Shown here: positions 1 through 8,998 of the stretch, in pieces
Numbering within the stretch: position 1 is the stretch's first letter
How the letters are laid out: each line of letters begins with the position of its first letter
IMG/VR virus record: IMGVR_UViG_3300042505_001204
Location: 1 to 39,752 of that record
Strand: one strand, 5' to 3'
DNA: 39,752 nt
DNA from: a virus
Made by a program: the position numbers and the translations under genes
Notes under the pieces: model-generated
What the model was told of the DNA's origin: nothing
The model's database searches: none
The model's input: only the letters and a program-made list of their open reading frames with translations

Positions 1-1632
1 GGGACATTCCGGGTCAACTTCTCGAACACCTCGGTTTTCCTGAGCTTGGGTTCGGTGACTGTCAGCGGTGCGACCGTGACCGGAACGGGCTTCATGTCGC
101 TTGATATGCATATCAACGACTATTTCAAGATTGCGGCTGATGCTGACACCTTCTGCCGGCAGATCGACTCCATCGACAGCGACACGCAGATCACCCTGAA
201 GTCTGCTTACACCGGCTCCGCTTCCGGCACCGGCAACCGCTCACTGGTGCAGCCTTTCACCGGCTCGGGCGGCTCGCAGTCGGTGGCATCGGGTGCGCTC
301 ACGCTCACGGCAGGCACGACCGCTACCAGCATTACCGGCATCAAGCGTTACACGGACTACGGCCCGCTCGTCTTCCGCTCCCGCGTCACGGTTTCTCAGC
401 GCATCGCCAACCAAGAAATCCACATTGGCCTGGAGGAAGACGCGGCAACGACTCGGTGGTTTGCTCGCTTCCTTTTGGATGGCACGACAAACACCACGCT
501 CAAGTGCGAGACCGGGCGCAACCCAAGCGGCGCACCTTCGGCATCAGAAACGCAGACCACGACCGTAACGATTCCAAACGGCGCCACCACGGCAACGGCT
601 CGTGATTACCGGGTTGAATTGCTTACTGAGTCGGTGCGCTTCTTCATCGATGGGGTTCTGTTGGCGGAGCATGTGAACGTCATCCCGCACCAGCACGACG
701 AAATGACCTCGCATGTGGAGATTCGCAACGGCACCACGCCTGCGAGTTCCACAACGGCAACCGTTGATTATCTGACCGGGAAGAACCACAACAAGCTAGA
801 AGTTGGGGTAATGAGCGATGCAGAAAAGCTCATTGCCAGCGCGGCCCCATTGGTGCCGTACACCTACAGCGTGGCCGGCGTTATCACGATCAATACCGAT
901 TTGATCGTTCTGGATTGCTCGCAGCTTCGCTCCTTGTTCATCCAGTGCAACAGCATGGGAACGACCGGCGTTGTCACGGTGCAATGGTCAAACACGGCAG
1001 ACTTTGCCCAACCCATTACTGCAACGCTCCTAAGCGAAGCCGGCGCGACTTCGACCACGTTTAACGCTGCCGTGCTGCGCGTGACCAACGTGATGGCCCG
1101 GTACTGCCGCTTACGCCTGACCACGGCCACCACGGCAGGCACGACGACCATCAACGTTTGGGGCTCGCAAGTTCCATACGTGCCAATCATCAGCACGCAG
1201 CCTGTAAGCGGCACGGTGACCGCCAACATCGGCACCGGCTCACTTGCAGCGGGTACGAACTTGGCGATGGATGTGGGCTTGCAAGTGCGCGCCAACGCTA
1301 CCGGCGCGGCCAGCATTCACCATATCGTCAGCGCCGCCACCACGAACGTGGCGCAGATCAAAGCCACGGCGGGGCGGGTTCTGGGCTACTGCCTGAGCAA
1401 CACCACGGCGAGTTGGCGTTACGTCAAGTTGCACAACGTGGCATCTGCCACGGCGGGCTCTGGCGTGGTGCAGACCATCGGCATCCCCCCAAACGGGAAA
1501 GTGAACTGCGACTTGGGTCAGGGCATCGGCTTTGCAACGGCCATTAGCAGGTCTATCGTGACAGGCGCAGCAGATGCCGACGCAACGGCAACCGGCGTTG
1601 CTGATGTGGTTGGCGATATCTTCTTCGCCTAA
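1..1632 (+). CDS. Tail/virion structural protein, C-terminal part (5'-truncated by window edge)
   Basis: The reading frame is open from base 1 with no convincing start. The first internal start (TTG at 46) has no ribosome site, so this is the 3' part of a gene beginning outside. The N-terminal part is Gly/Thr/Ser/Val-rich beta-type sequence (V-T-V-S-G-A-T-V-T-G-T-G then DYFKIAADAD and IDSDTQITL), a pattern common in phage tail or baseplate proteins. The rest is Ala/Thr-rich and beta-prone, ending in a compact acidic segment. Its 5' part is very likely the fragment at the other window end (39545-39752): that fragment ends in L-T-D plus one base and this one opens with G-T-F-R-V-N-F. It is followed after 9 nt, with a good AAGGAG, by another virion gene. 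Function as a host-contact or tail protein is inferred from composition and position. Confidence 0.75.
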   Translation, partial: GTFRVNFSNTSVFLSLGSVTVSGATVTGTGFMSLDMHINDYFKIAADADTFCRQIDSIDSDTQITLKSAYTGSASGTGNRSLVQPFTGSGGSQSVASGALTLTAGTTATSITGIKRYTDYGPLVFRSRVTVSQRIANQEIHIGLEEDAATTRWFARFLLDGTTNTTLKCETGRNPSGAPSASETQTTTVTIPNGATTATARDYRVELLTESVRFFIDGVLLAEHVNVIPHQHDEMTSHVEIRNGTTPASSTTATVDYLTGKNHNKLEVGVMSDAEKLIASAAPLVPYTYSVAGVITINTDLIVLDCSQLRSLFIQCNSMGTTGVVTVQWSNTADFAQPITATLLSEAGATSTTFNAAVLRVTNVMARYCRLRLTTATTAGTTTINVWGSQVPYVPIISTQPVSGTVTANIGTGSLAAGTNLAMDVGLQVRANATGAASIHHIVSAATTNVAQIKATAGRVLGYCLSNTTASWRYVKLHNVASATAGSGVVQTIGIPPNGKVNCDLGQGIGFATAISRSIVTGAADADATATGVADVVGDIFFA

Positions 1633-1641
1633 GGAGCCGGC

Positions 1642-2523
1642 GTGCTTCTCTGGCAGCTAAACCTAGAGGCTACAGACAAGCTCCGGGTTTATAGCGTCAG
1701 TGCGACCGCAGGCACCCCGCCTAGCGGAACGACGATCAGCGCAGGCCCGGGCAACGCTGGAGCCGTTGGGGTAACTGCGCTTGCGAACGTCAGCATTAAC
1801 GCAAGCCCTGGCGAAGCTGGCGCGGCTGGGGTAACGGCTCGCCTAAACACCTCGCTCATTGCGGGGCCTGGCGTTGCAAGTGCTGTTGGCGTTACTGCGC
1901 TCCTGAATGCCTCGGTACTGGCTGGCCCAGGGGTGGCAAGTGCTACGGGCGTCACGGCAACGATTGGCACCAGCAGCAGTACAACGATTACCGCAGGCCC
2001 GGGCAATGCAGGGGCAACCGGCGTTGCCGCGCTACTTAATGCAGCCATCAATGCAGGCCCTGGCAACGCTGGGGCGGTGGGTGTTACTGCCCTGGCCGGC
2101 TCGGCCTCGTCGATCAACGCGACCCCGGCAGAGGCAGGAGCGACCGGCTTAACGGTTCAACTTAGCCGCATCTTTGGCGCGCAAGTTGGGGCAGCGATTG
2201 CCGCAGGCGTTAAAGCCAACATCCTCATTAACGGGGTGTTGCCACGCAACGCGCAGGGCCTCCGCAAGACCCGATACACCCCGGGGCGGGTGCCTTACGA
2301 ACTCGCGCAACTCTCGCAGTTCTTGCAGTCAGAGATTGAACGCATTACAGATGGGCTTGAGTCGCCATTCACTCACCAACTGCTAGAGCCTTTGGCAGTG
2401 GAGCCGGCGCGCAGATCGACGACACAGGCGATGGTGGTTTATGCAGATGGCACGAATTGGGACCCCGGCAGTGGTGAAGGTATCTACGCCTATTACTCGG
2501 GCACATGGACGAAATTGGGCTGA
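1642..2523 (+). CDS. Repeat-containing tail fibre-like protein
   Basis: A 293-residue protein with a GTG start and AAGGAG 5 nt upstream. Residues about 32-175 hold seven degenerate 20-24 residue units of the form I-x-A-G-P-G-N-A-G-A-V-G-V-T-A-L-A-N-x-S. This suggests a repetitive, probably trimeric fibre shaft. The C-terminal part is different: a charged helical stretch (LAQLSQFLQSEIERITDG) and an end rich in Tyr, Trp and Gly (YADGTNWDPG...YYSGTWTKLG) that resembles conserved C-termini of phage virion proteins. It lies between the tail protein and the internal virion proteins. No enzymatic motif was seen. The structural role is inferred from repeats and neighbourhood. Confidence 0.7.
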   Translation: MLLWQLNLEATDKLRVYSVSATAGTPPSGTTISAGPGNAGAVGVTALANVSINASPGEAGAAGVTARLNTSLIAGPGVASAVGVTALLNASVLAGPGVASATGVTATIGTSSSTTITAGPGNAGATGVAALLNAAINAGPGNAGAVGVTALAGSASSINATPAEAGATGLTVQLSRIFGAQVGAAIAAGVKANILINGVLPRNAQGLRKTRYTPGRVPYELAQLSQFLQSEIERITDGLESPFTHQLLEPLAVEPARRSTTQAMVVYADGTNWDPGSGEGIYAYYSGTWTKLG

Positions 2524-2535
2524 TTAGGAGCACAC

Positions 2536-4134
2536 ATGGCAACAAGCATTACCGGGCAGGACATGACCAATTGGCTTTGGAAAGGTTCCGACCCAAACAC
2601 GCAATACCGCACCTATGACCCCAAGACCGGGCAGTTTTCGGCGGACTTTGGCGGCGGCACTGGATGGGGGAGCACGCCAAGGACGAACGGCGAGCTAGGC
2701 ATTCAAGGCGAGCTTTTCCGCTACCTGCAAGCGATGGGCTACACAGGCCCGCAGGACTCAGGGCAGGCGGTTTGGGACGACATCAACACTCCCGACCCAT
2801 TGACCGGGGAGTACAAGGACGCGACCGCAGGGTTTGAGGCCAGCAAGGCCCGCAATCCCGAGCTTGAGGCGTTCCTGCAATCGCAGGGCTTGAGCTTGCA
2901 AGAGGGCATCCAGTACACCCCAGGTGCATCGCAGAAAACGTGGATTCAACGCCTTGTTGGAGCCGATGGCAACCCCGTAGCAGTGGACGCCTATAACGAC
3001 CGATACAACGCAGGCGACCGCTTTACCAACTTGGTGCAGGCGGGCCTAGTTGCGGCGGGTGCTGCGGCTGCGGGCAATGCGGCGGGCTTGTGGGACTTGG
3101 GCGCGGCAGGTGCTGGAACCGGAGCCGGCACAGCGGGCGGCGGGGCAGCCCTTGGCGGCGGTGCTTCTGGCGCAGGGGCTGGCGTTACCGCTTCTCTCCC
3201 CAGCGGCATTACCAGCGGGCTAGGACTGAGCAACGCGGCCCCCATTGCCCTCGCTCCTTCCATCACCGGGGCCGGCGCAGCAACAGCCGGCAGTGCAGCA
3301 GCGGCCCAAGCGGCAGCGGCGGGCATGGGCGCGGGCGCGGCGGGTCTTGGAGCGCAAGCCTTGCCGCAGGGCGTCACCTCGGGTCTTGGCCTCAGTAACG
3401 CGGCTCCTATCGGATTGGCTCCTTCCATCACCGGAACGGGTGCAGCCACGGCAGGGAGCGCGGCGGCATTGGCAGCAGAGGCAGCAGCATTGGGCGGCGC
3501 AGGAGCGGCCACCAATGGCACCTATTGGGACTTGCTCAACTCCGGCGAGATGGGCGCAATCGGCGGCGGCAGTTCGGCAGCAGGCGGCTCTGTGCTTGAA
3601 GCACTCAAGGCAGGCGGCAGCGGCTTGCTTGACGGACTCGGCGGCGCAAAGAACCTTGCCCCTGTCATCGGGGCCATTGCAGGCGCAAGCGAAGGCGGCA
3701 AGACAAACACCATCAGCCAATCCAGCAAGCTTGATCCGGTCATGCAGCAGTACCTATACGGCACTGGCTTCGGCGATCAAAACAGCTTCTTAGGCGCGGC
3801 TCAAAACTGGTTCAACCAGAACAAGTCGGGCACCAATGCCGACATGACCGCAGGCATGAACCAACTGCGGAGCCTGTACTCGTCGCCTGAGTACACGCAG
3901 GGCTATCAACAGATGCGCGGCATTGGGCAAGGGCTCTTGTCTAGCCCGGTAGCAGGGAACCCATTCACGCAGGGGCTCTTGGCCCCACCACAAACCGGCA
4001 TGCCTTCCCCGCAAGTTGGCATCGGCCAGCCGGGAATGATGTTCCCGGGCGGCTCGGCTGGCTTCTACGGCCAGCCAGAAGAAAAGCAGACCGTAAAAGT
4101 TCCGCGCAACCTCTTGGGCATTGGGAGTTATTGA
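2536..4134 (+). CDS. Gly/Ala-rich virion protein with internal duplication
   Basis: A 532-residue protein with ATG start and an AGGAG site (TTAGGAGCACAC). The N-terminal 150 residues are mixed sequence (PNTQYRTYDPKTGQFSADFG, RYLQAMGY). Residues about 165-400 are extremely Ala/Gly-rich and could be membrane-active or flexible. Within them residues 221-256 and 276-311 are near-copies of each other (SGLGLSNAAPI then LAPSITG.GAATAGSAAA). The C-terminal part is Gln/Gly/Pro-rich with the pattern QGLLSSPVAGNPFTQGLL. Three more large low-complexity genes follow, a set that in podoviruses often encodes internal head or DNA-ejection proteins. That role is inferred; no catalytic motif was found. Confidence 0.7.
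   Translation: MATSITGQDMTNWLWKGSDPNTQYRTYDPKTGQFSADFGGGTGWGSTPRTNGELGIQGELFRYLQAMGYTGPQDSGQAVWDDINTPDPLTGEYKDATAGFEASKARNPELEAFLQSQGLSLQEGIQYTPGASQKTWIQRLVGADGNPVAVDAYNDRYNAGDRFTNLVQAGLVAAGAAAAGNAAGLWDLGAAGAGTGAGTAGGGAALGGGASGAGAGVTASLPSGITSGLGLSNAAPIALAPSITGAGAATAGSAAAAQAAAAGMGAGAAGLGAQALPQGVTSGLGLSNAAPIGLAPSITGTGAATAGSAAALAAEAAALGGAGAATNGTYWDLLNSGEMGAIGGGSSAAGGSVLEALKAGGSGLLDGLGGAKNLAPVIGAIAGASEGGKTNTISQSSKLDPVMQQYLYGTGFGDQNSFLGAAQNWFNQNKSGTNADMTAGMNQLRSLYSSPEYTQGYQQMRGIGQGLLSSPVAGNPFTQGLLAPPQTGMPSPQVGIGQPGMMFPGGSAGFYGQPEEKQTVKVPRNLLGIGSY
3196..3468 (+). repeat. Direct repeat of 108 bp inside a virion gene
   Basis: Bases 3196-3303 and 3361-3468 encode 36-residue segments that differ at only a few positions (LPSGITSGLGLSN... 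versus LPQGVTSGLGLSN...). The two copies are in frame, 165 nt (55 codons) apart, so gain or loss of a unit would keep the frame. Confidence 0.8.
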
Positions 4135-4135
4135 G

Positions 4136-5206
4136 ATGAGCAACCCTTACTTGCCGCAACAGGCGCAGGCAATTACCAACCAAGTAACGAACAACCTGCA
4201 ACGCAACGTGCTGCCCGGGATCAACTCCGGCGCTATGGCCTCGGGTGGGTTCGGTGGGTCGCGTCAGGGCATCGCCCAAGGTCTTGCGATTGGCGAGACC
4301 AATCAAGGCTTGTCGAACTCGCTAGCGAACCTCTACGGCAACGCTTACGAAGGCGACCAGAACCGCAACAACCAAATGCAGATGCAGCAGGCGGCGCTAG
4401 CCTCGCAGCAGCAGATTGCGAGCATGAACGATGCAACGCAGCGCATGGGGCTACAGAACCAATACAGCCTTGGCATGGGTAATCTCGGCCTTGGCTACAC
4501 GCAGACAGGCAACCAGTTTGCTTTGGGAATGGGCGGGCTCGGGCTCCAAAACAAGGGGCTCGATCAAAACTTCAACCTCGGCCAGCAAGCGCAGAACACC
4601 AACGCTTTCCAGGCTCAAACGCAACGCGACCTAGGCTTTGGAAACCTGAACCTTGGCAACCTGCAAGCAAACCAAAGCTACAACCTCGGACTCGGAAACC
4701 TCGGCCTTGGTCAGTTCCAAGCGCAGACCCAGCGCGAACTAGGGCTTGGCAATCTTGACTTGGGCAACAAGCAAGCCGACAACTCCTACAACCTGGGAAT
4801 CGGCGGGCTCGGGCTCCAGAACAAGAGCCTTGACCAAAACTATTCGCTCGGCATGGGCTCGCAGGCTTTGCAGAACAAGAGCATGGATCAGGGCTTCTAC
4901 ACAAGCCAGCGCGGCCAAGACTTGCAGCAATTGGGCCTCGGCTCGCAACTCATGCAGCAGGGCAACCTAGGCTTGCAGCAAGGCGGGCAAGGGCTCTACA
5001 ACCTCGGGCAGCAGCAGATGCAAAACGGGCTTTACCCGCTCCAGCAATACGGCAATATGCTCTCTCCGTTCACAGGTTTAAACCAAACGCAGAGCCAAAC
5101 CACGCCCGGGGCTTCGACCATCGGCAGCGCACTAGGCGGGGCATTGACTGCGGCGCAAATCTGGCAACTACTGAGCGGCTCGGGCGCGACGACCGGCAAG
5201 CCATAA
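4136..5206 (+). CDS. Gln/Leu/Gly-repeat internal virion protein candidate
   Basis: The ATG at 4136, one base after the preceding stop and downstream of GGGAGT, gives a natural start (MSNPYLPQQAQAITNQVTNN); an in-frame TTG at 4121 is less likely. The protein has 356 residues. Residues about 85-260 are built of N-L-G-L-G repeats. The clearest are two 36-residue units at 158-193 and 194-229 (FQAQTQR[DE]LG.GNL.LGN.QA..SYNLG). Gln and Asn are very frequent. The end (GSALGGALTAAQIWQLLSG) is a short hydrophobic Gly/Ala segment. The regular spacing suggests a solenoid or extended amphipathic structure. Position between other ejection-like proteins supports a virion role; function is unknown. Confidence 0.7.
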   Translation: MSNPYLPQQAQAITNQVTNNLQRNVLPGINSGAMASGGFGGSRQGIAQGLAIGETNQGLSNSLANLYGNAYEGDQNRNNQMQMQQAALASQQQIASMNDATQRMGLQNQYSLGMGNLGLGYTQTGNQFALGMGGLGLQNKGLDQNFNLGQQAQNTNAFQAQTQRDLGFGNLNLGNLQANQSYNLGLGNLGLGQFQAQTQRELGLGNLDLGNKQADNSYNLGIGGLGLQNKSLDQNYSLGMGSQALQNKSMDQGFYTSQRGQDLQQLGLGSQLMQQGNLGLQQGGQGLYNLGQQQMQNGLYPLQQYGNMLSPFTGLNQTQSQTTPGASTIGSALGGALTAAQIWQLLSGSGATTGKP

Positions 5207-5216
5207 GGAGAACGAA

Positions 5217-6455
5217 TTGGGCCTTCTAGACAATTTAATCGGCACCGGGATCGACGATCCAAGGTTTGCAGCCACAACCCAACTTGCTCAGGGCCTCCTA
5301 AGCTCTCCAAGGCTCATGCAGGGCCTTGCTCAAGGCGTGGGCGGGTATCAGCAGGCCATTGCACAGGCGCGAGCACAGAAGGCGCAGGAAGAAGATCGGC
5401 AGATGCGTTTGCAGATGCAGCAACTCCAGATGCAGCAAGCCCAAGCCCAAGCGGAAAAGCAGAAGAAGCTTGAAGCCTTGGCGGGTCAGTTCGCACGCAC
5501 CCCGCAGCAAATGGCACTTGGCGCAGAGGGCAAGGGGCCGACCAATACCGCGCTGACAGCATCGCAGGGGATGGCCCCAGGCTTTGACTTCGCAGGCTAC
5601 GCGCAAGGCTTGGCGGGAATTGACCCGATGGCCGCGCTCACGATGCAAGGGGCGTTGCGCAAGGAGACTCCTGCGCCCGTTAAGGTGGCGGCTGGCGAAT
5701 CGCTATGGGATCCAGTACAGCGCAGGGCGATTTACACAAACCCGAAAGAGCAAGAGCAGACGAGCAGCCTACGCGAGTATTTGTTTGCCCGAGACCAACA
5801 GGGCTACCCCGGCACGTTCCAGCAATTCCAGCTAGAGCAAAAGCGGGCAGGGGCAACAAAAGTTCAAGTCGATGCAGGCCCCAAGGCGTTTGATAACGAG
5901 TTTGGGAGGTTCGCCGTTGAAACGTTCAAGGGACAGCGCGAGGGAGCCCAAGCGGCGGCGGGCGTCTTGCAGTCCGTTGGAGAAATCCGCAAAGCGGCAC
6001 AGGCCGGCGCTTATCAAGGTGCAGGTGCTGAATTGAAGCTAGGCGCGGCCAAGGCCCTTGGTGCTCTTGGCATGCCCTACGACGCCAAGACGGTTGCCAA
6101 CTCTGAATTGTTTTCAGCGCAGGCAAATCAATTTGTGCTCAACAGCATCAAGTCTCTTGGCGCGAACCCATCCAACGCAGATCGGGAATTCATCGAGAAA
6201 ACAGTGCCCCGCTTGCAGACAGACCCCGCCGCGCTTCCGTTGCTGCTCAACTTCATGGAGGGCAAGGCGCGAGGGCAACTTACCTCCTTCAACAGCAACG
6301 CGCAGCGCGTACAGAAAAGGGCCGACTACTTGCCGTTTTCGCTTGAGGTTTCCGCGCCAGAAGTTCCGCCAATCGGCGGCGGCGGCGCTTTGAGCCCCGC
6401 TGAACAGCAAGAGTTGCAGCGACTCCGCGCACAGCTAGGCGGGAGGAAGCCATGA
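5217..6455 (+). CDS. Coiled-coil internal virion protein candidate
   Basis: A 412-residue protein starting at TTG 5217, chosen because AAGGAG lies 6 nt upstream and no ATG fits. Residues 35-85 are a Gln/Ala/Lys-rich helix (QQLQMQQAQAQAEKQKKLEAL) predicted as coiled coil. The middle and C-terminal parts are helical with a conserved-looking segment (FVLNSIKSLGANPSNADREFIEKTVPRL). This resembles proteins of podovirus head-ejection modules, many of which carry such Gln-rich helices. The end overlaps the next gene by ATGA. No enzymatic motif was seen. Confidence 0.7.
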   Translation: MGLLDNLIGTGIDDPRFAATTQLAQGLLSSPRLMQGLAQGVGGYQQAIAQARAQKAQEEDRQMRLQMQQLQMQQAQAQAEKQKKLEALAGQFARTPQQMALGAEGKGPTNTALTASQGMAPGFDFAGYAQGLAGIDPMAALTMQGALRKETPAPVKVAAGESLWDPVQRRAIYTNPKEQEQTSSLREYLFARDQQGYPGTFQQFQLEQKRAGATKVQVDAGPKAFDNEFGRFAVETFKGQREGAQAAAGVLQSVGEIRKAAQAGAYQGAGAELKLGAAKALGALGMPYDAKTVANSELFSAQANQFVLNSIKSLGANPSNADREFIEKTVPRLQTDPAALPLLLNFMEGKARGQLTSFNSNAQRVQKRADYLPFSLEVSAPEVPPIGGGGALSPAEQQELQRLRAQLGGRKP

Positions 6456-8626
6456 CCCCACGCGAAGAACTGGAAGCACTGCGCCGCCTTGCTGAGTTAG
6501 AGGCAAAGGAGCGAGCCCCGCAGGGGTCTGCGGCTGCCAGGCCCCTTGCAGTCCAAGCCGGCGAAGCCATCAAGGACAGCCTACCCCGGCAACTTGGGCT
6601 TACCGCTCGTTATGGGCTAGAGGGCTTGGCGGGAGCGGCTGAGATTGTTACGGAGCCTATTCGCCAGTTTGTTACTGACCCTTTGGCGCGGGCGCTAAGG
6701 CCCAGCCTTACGCTTTCCGATCTTGTCGCAGGCAAAAGCAACGCAGCCCCGCAGAGCAAGCCGCTACGCGCAGCAACATCAGATGTTTTGACTAGCCTTG
6801 GCTTTCCTTCTCCGCAAGGTGCAAATGAGCGCGTTATCGGTGATGCCGCTCGAATGGTGGCAGGGGCGGGCGGCATTGTTGGGGCCGCTGGTGCGCTAGG
6901 GCGCGGCGCTTCTGGCTTGACGCAAGTTGTATTGAACGGACTTTCTGCCGGCCCTGGCACGCAGATCGCATCAGCAGCCGGCGCAGGCTTGGCTGGCGGC
7001 TCAGTGCGCGAGGCTGGCGGCGGCCCTGGCGCACAGTTCGCAGCCTCACTAGCTGGCGGCCTTGCCGCCCCGATGGCTCTCAATGGCGCACGCGCAGCCG
7101 GCGATTCATTGGCCGGCTTTGCTCGGTCGCGCATTGGCAGCACCGCAGAGCTAGACGCTCGCCTATCTCTGGAGCTTGGCAAGGCTGGGGTGAAGTGGGA
7201 AGACTTGGGCGCAGCCGTAAAGATGAAGCTGCGCGACGATGCCAGCAAAGCCGTTTACAGCGGCCAGCCAATCGACGCGGCGGCACTGCGCCGGCTTGCT
7301 GACTATCGCAACATCGGGGCAACTCCGATGCTTGGCGACATTACGCAGAACCCGGCACTTCTGACTCAGCAGCGCAACCTTGCAAAGCAAATGGCAAACA
7401 TGCCAAACCCGGGCGGGACAAACCTCCCAGGCTTGCAAAACGCAAACGCTGGGCGCGTGCTGCAAACGCTAGAGGGCGCGGCCAAGTCTCCGCTTGACGA
7501 GTTCGCAACCGGGCAGCGCATCATTGGCGGAGTGCAGGCCAAAGACGCGGCGCTAAAAGCCCAAGAGGGGACGCTATACAAGGCCGCTCAAGATGCCTAT
7601 GGGCGAGACATTCAGCTAGACCGTGGCGCTTTCTTGAATGAGGCATTTGGAAACCTCGCCAAGACCAACAAAACCGCCTTCCTTCCTGAGCAAGTCGGGA
7701 GCCTACTTAACCAGCTTGGGGCCGGCAAGGTCAAGGTAGGCGGCCAAGAGTTCCCCGTTCCTTTTGATGTCAACACCATTGACAGCCTGAAAACCACGCT
7801 TGCATCTGCCTCAAGGGCGAGCGCAGATGGCAACACCAAGGCGGCGCTTAAAGCGGTGCGTGATGCGCTTGAAAACGTACAGCCAAGGGTGCAGGACTTC
7901 GGCGGTGCACAAGTGGCAACCCCAGCGCAAGCGGCGGCCATGCGGGCAGGAGACCCAGCAGCAGAGGCGATGAAGGCGTTTGATGCTGCCCGGGGCTTTG
8001 CGCGAGACCGGCGCCAATGGCAGGAGTCGGCTTCATTCATTGAAGACGCACTAGGCGGTGCTTCGCCTGACAAGTTCGTGCAGAAGCACGTTATTGGGTC
8101 AGACGTTGGCGAGCTAACCAAGCTCAAAGCCTCTCTAGCGAACAGCCCCGAGACAGTCGATGCAGTTAAGAAACAACTCGTTGACTACATCTTGAAGCGC
8201 GGCAGGGCTGACAGCGATGTGACCAATTTCAGCAGCGCCGGCATGAAGGACGCACTCAAGGCGCTAGGGGATCGGAAGCTCGAGCTTTTCTTTGGCCCGG
8301 ATGAGATTCAGCAGATCAAGTCAGCGGTGAACGTTGGGCGTTACATGCAGTCGCAGCCCATCGGCTCGGCAGTCAACAACAGCAACAGCGGCGCATTGCT
8401 ACTTGGCCGCATGTCGTCCATGCTTGACTCCGCAAGTGGTCTGCCGTTCGTTGGGCCGATGGTCAGCCAGCCAATCAGCGGGGGGCTTTTGCGAATGCAA
8501 GCCCGCAGCATGGGCGACTTGTCAAAAGGGCTCTTGTCTGAGCAAGTGCAAAGGCCGGGAGCGGTTAACCCGGCAATCATCAGCGGGCTACTTGCGGCCC
8601 CTGTTTTGCCACCAATGCAGAACTAG
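6452..8626 (+). CDS. Large internal virion / DNA-ejection protein candidate
   Basis: A 724-residue protein, translationally coupled to the previous gene by an ATGA overlap. Residues about 130-235 are Ala/Gly-rich with hydrophobic stretches (AGGIVGAAGALGRGASG, AGLAGG) that could insert in a membrane. Residues 250-690 are long charged helices with a segment KDALKALGDRKLELFFGPDEIQQIK. It is the largest protein of the internal-protein cluster and the last gene before a terminator and the lysis cassette. The size and composition fit injected podovirus proteins of the P22 gp16/gp20 or T7 gp15/gp16 kind. No lytic transglycosylase motif was recognised, so the call is by context. Confidence 0.65.
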   Translation: MTPREELEALRRLAELEAKERAPQGSAAARPLAVQAGEAIKDSLPRQLGLTARYGLEGLAGAAEIVTEPIRQFVTDPLARALRPSLTLSDLVAGKSNAAPQSKPLRAATSDVLTSLGFPSPQGANERVIGDAARMVAGAGGIVGAAGALGRGASGLTQVVLNGLSAGPGTQIASAAGAGLAGGSVREAGGGPGAQFAASLAGGLAAPMALNGARAAGDSLAGFARSRIGSTAELDARLSLELGKAGVKWEDLGAAVKMKLRDDASKAVYSGQPIDAAALRRLADYRNIGATPMLGDITQNPALLTQQRNLAKQMANMPNPGGTNLPGLQNANAGRVLQTLEGAAKSPLDEFATGQRIIGGVQAKDAALKAQEGTLYKAAQDAYGRDIQLDRGAFLNEAFGNLAKTNKTAFLPEQVGSLLNQLGAGKVKVGGQEFPVPFDVNTIDSLKTTLASASRASADGNTKAALKAVRDALENVQPRVQDFGGAQVATPAQAAAMRAGDPAAEAMKAFDAARGFARDRRQWQESASFIEDALGGASPDKFVQKHVIGSDVGELTKLKASLANSPETVDAVKKQLVDYILKRGRADSDVTNFSSAGMKDALKALGDRKLELFFGPDEIQQIKSAVNVGRYMQSQPIGSAVNNSNSGALLLGRMSSMLDSASGLPFVGPMVSQPISGGLLRMQARSMGDLSKGLLSEQVQRPGAVNPAIISGLLAAPVLPPMQN

Positions 8627-8695
8627 CAGCGCGACGACCCATCCCGCCCACATCGGATTGATGTGGTTCCAAATCTCGTTCATTCGCTACTCCCT

Positions 8696-8718
8696 AGCCC
8701 GCCTTGTGCGGGCTTTTT
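8696..8718 (+). terminator. Rho-independent terminator before the lysis cassette
   Basis: Perfect 7-bp stem AGCCCGC / GCGGGCT with a 5-nt loop (CTTGT), followed by five T. It lies between the last internal virion gene and the first lysis-cassette gene, which is on the same strand, so lysis expression needs read-through, antitermination or its own promoter. Confidence 0.85.
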
Positions 8719-8746
8719 CATTATGCGCCCCAAGGAGCCGCCAGAA

Positions 8747-8998
8747 ATGAATCTTCCGACCCTTCCAGCCGACAAAGGCACCCACTTGGCCTACGGCGCA
8801 GCCCTTGCCTGCATTGGCGGCTTCCATTCCGTCCTGGCCGGCGCGCTGCTCTGCGTGCTGTTTGCCGTTGGCAAGGAGGCTTATGACTTCATCACGAAGA
8901 AGGGCACCCCCGAGCCACTCGACGCAGCCGCAACCCTTGCAGGTGGCGCTTTGGTGCTCTTGCCTCTAGCCGCCTGGCGCTTGGGGGTGTTCGCGTGA
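8747..8998 (+). CDS. Small membrane protein of the lysis cassette
   Basis: The start at ATG 8747 is preceded by AAGGAG at 8732-8737; upstream in-frame starts would run through the terminator hairpin and are rejected. The 83-residue protein begins NLPTLPADKGTHLAYGAALACIGG and has two or three hydrophobic segments (about 15-45 and 62-80) with a charged loop GKEAYDFITKKGTPE between. Small proteins of this type are common next to endolysin genes in proteobacterial phages. It may be a holin or holin-associated protein. It overlaps the next gene by GTGA. Confidence 0.75.
   Translation: MNLPTLPADKGTHLAYGAALACIGGFHSVLAGALLCVLFAVGKEAYDFITKKGTPEPLDAAATLAGGALVLLPLAAWRLGVFA

Noticed and set aside
2991-3521. 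Ala/Pro-rich frame on the minus strand
   Set aside because: Reverse reading of the Ala/Gly-rich repeat region of the virion gene; low-complexity shadow.
8663-8746. N-terminal extension of the lysis-cassette membrane protein from 8663
   Set aside because: The extension would translate across the terminator hairpin; AAGGAG right before ATG 8747 gives a better start.
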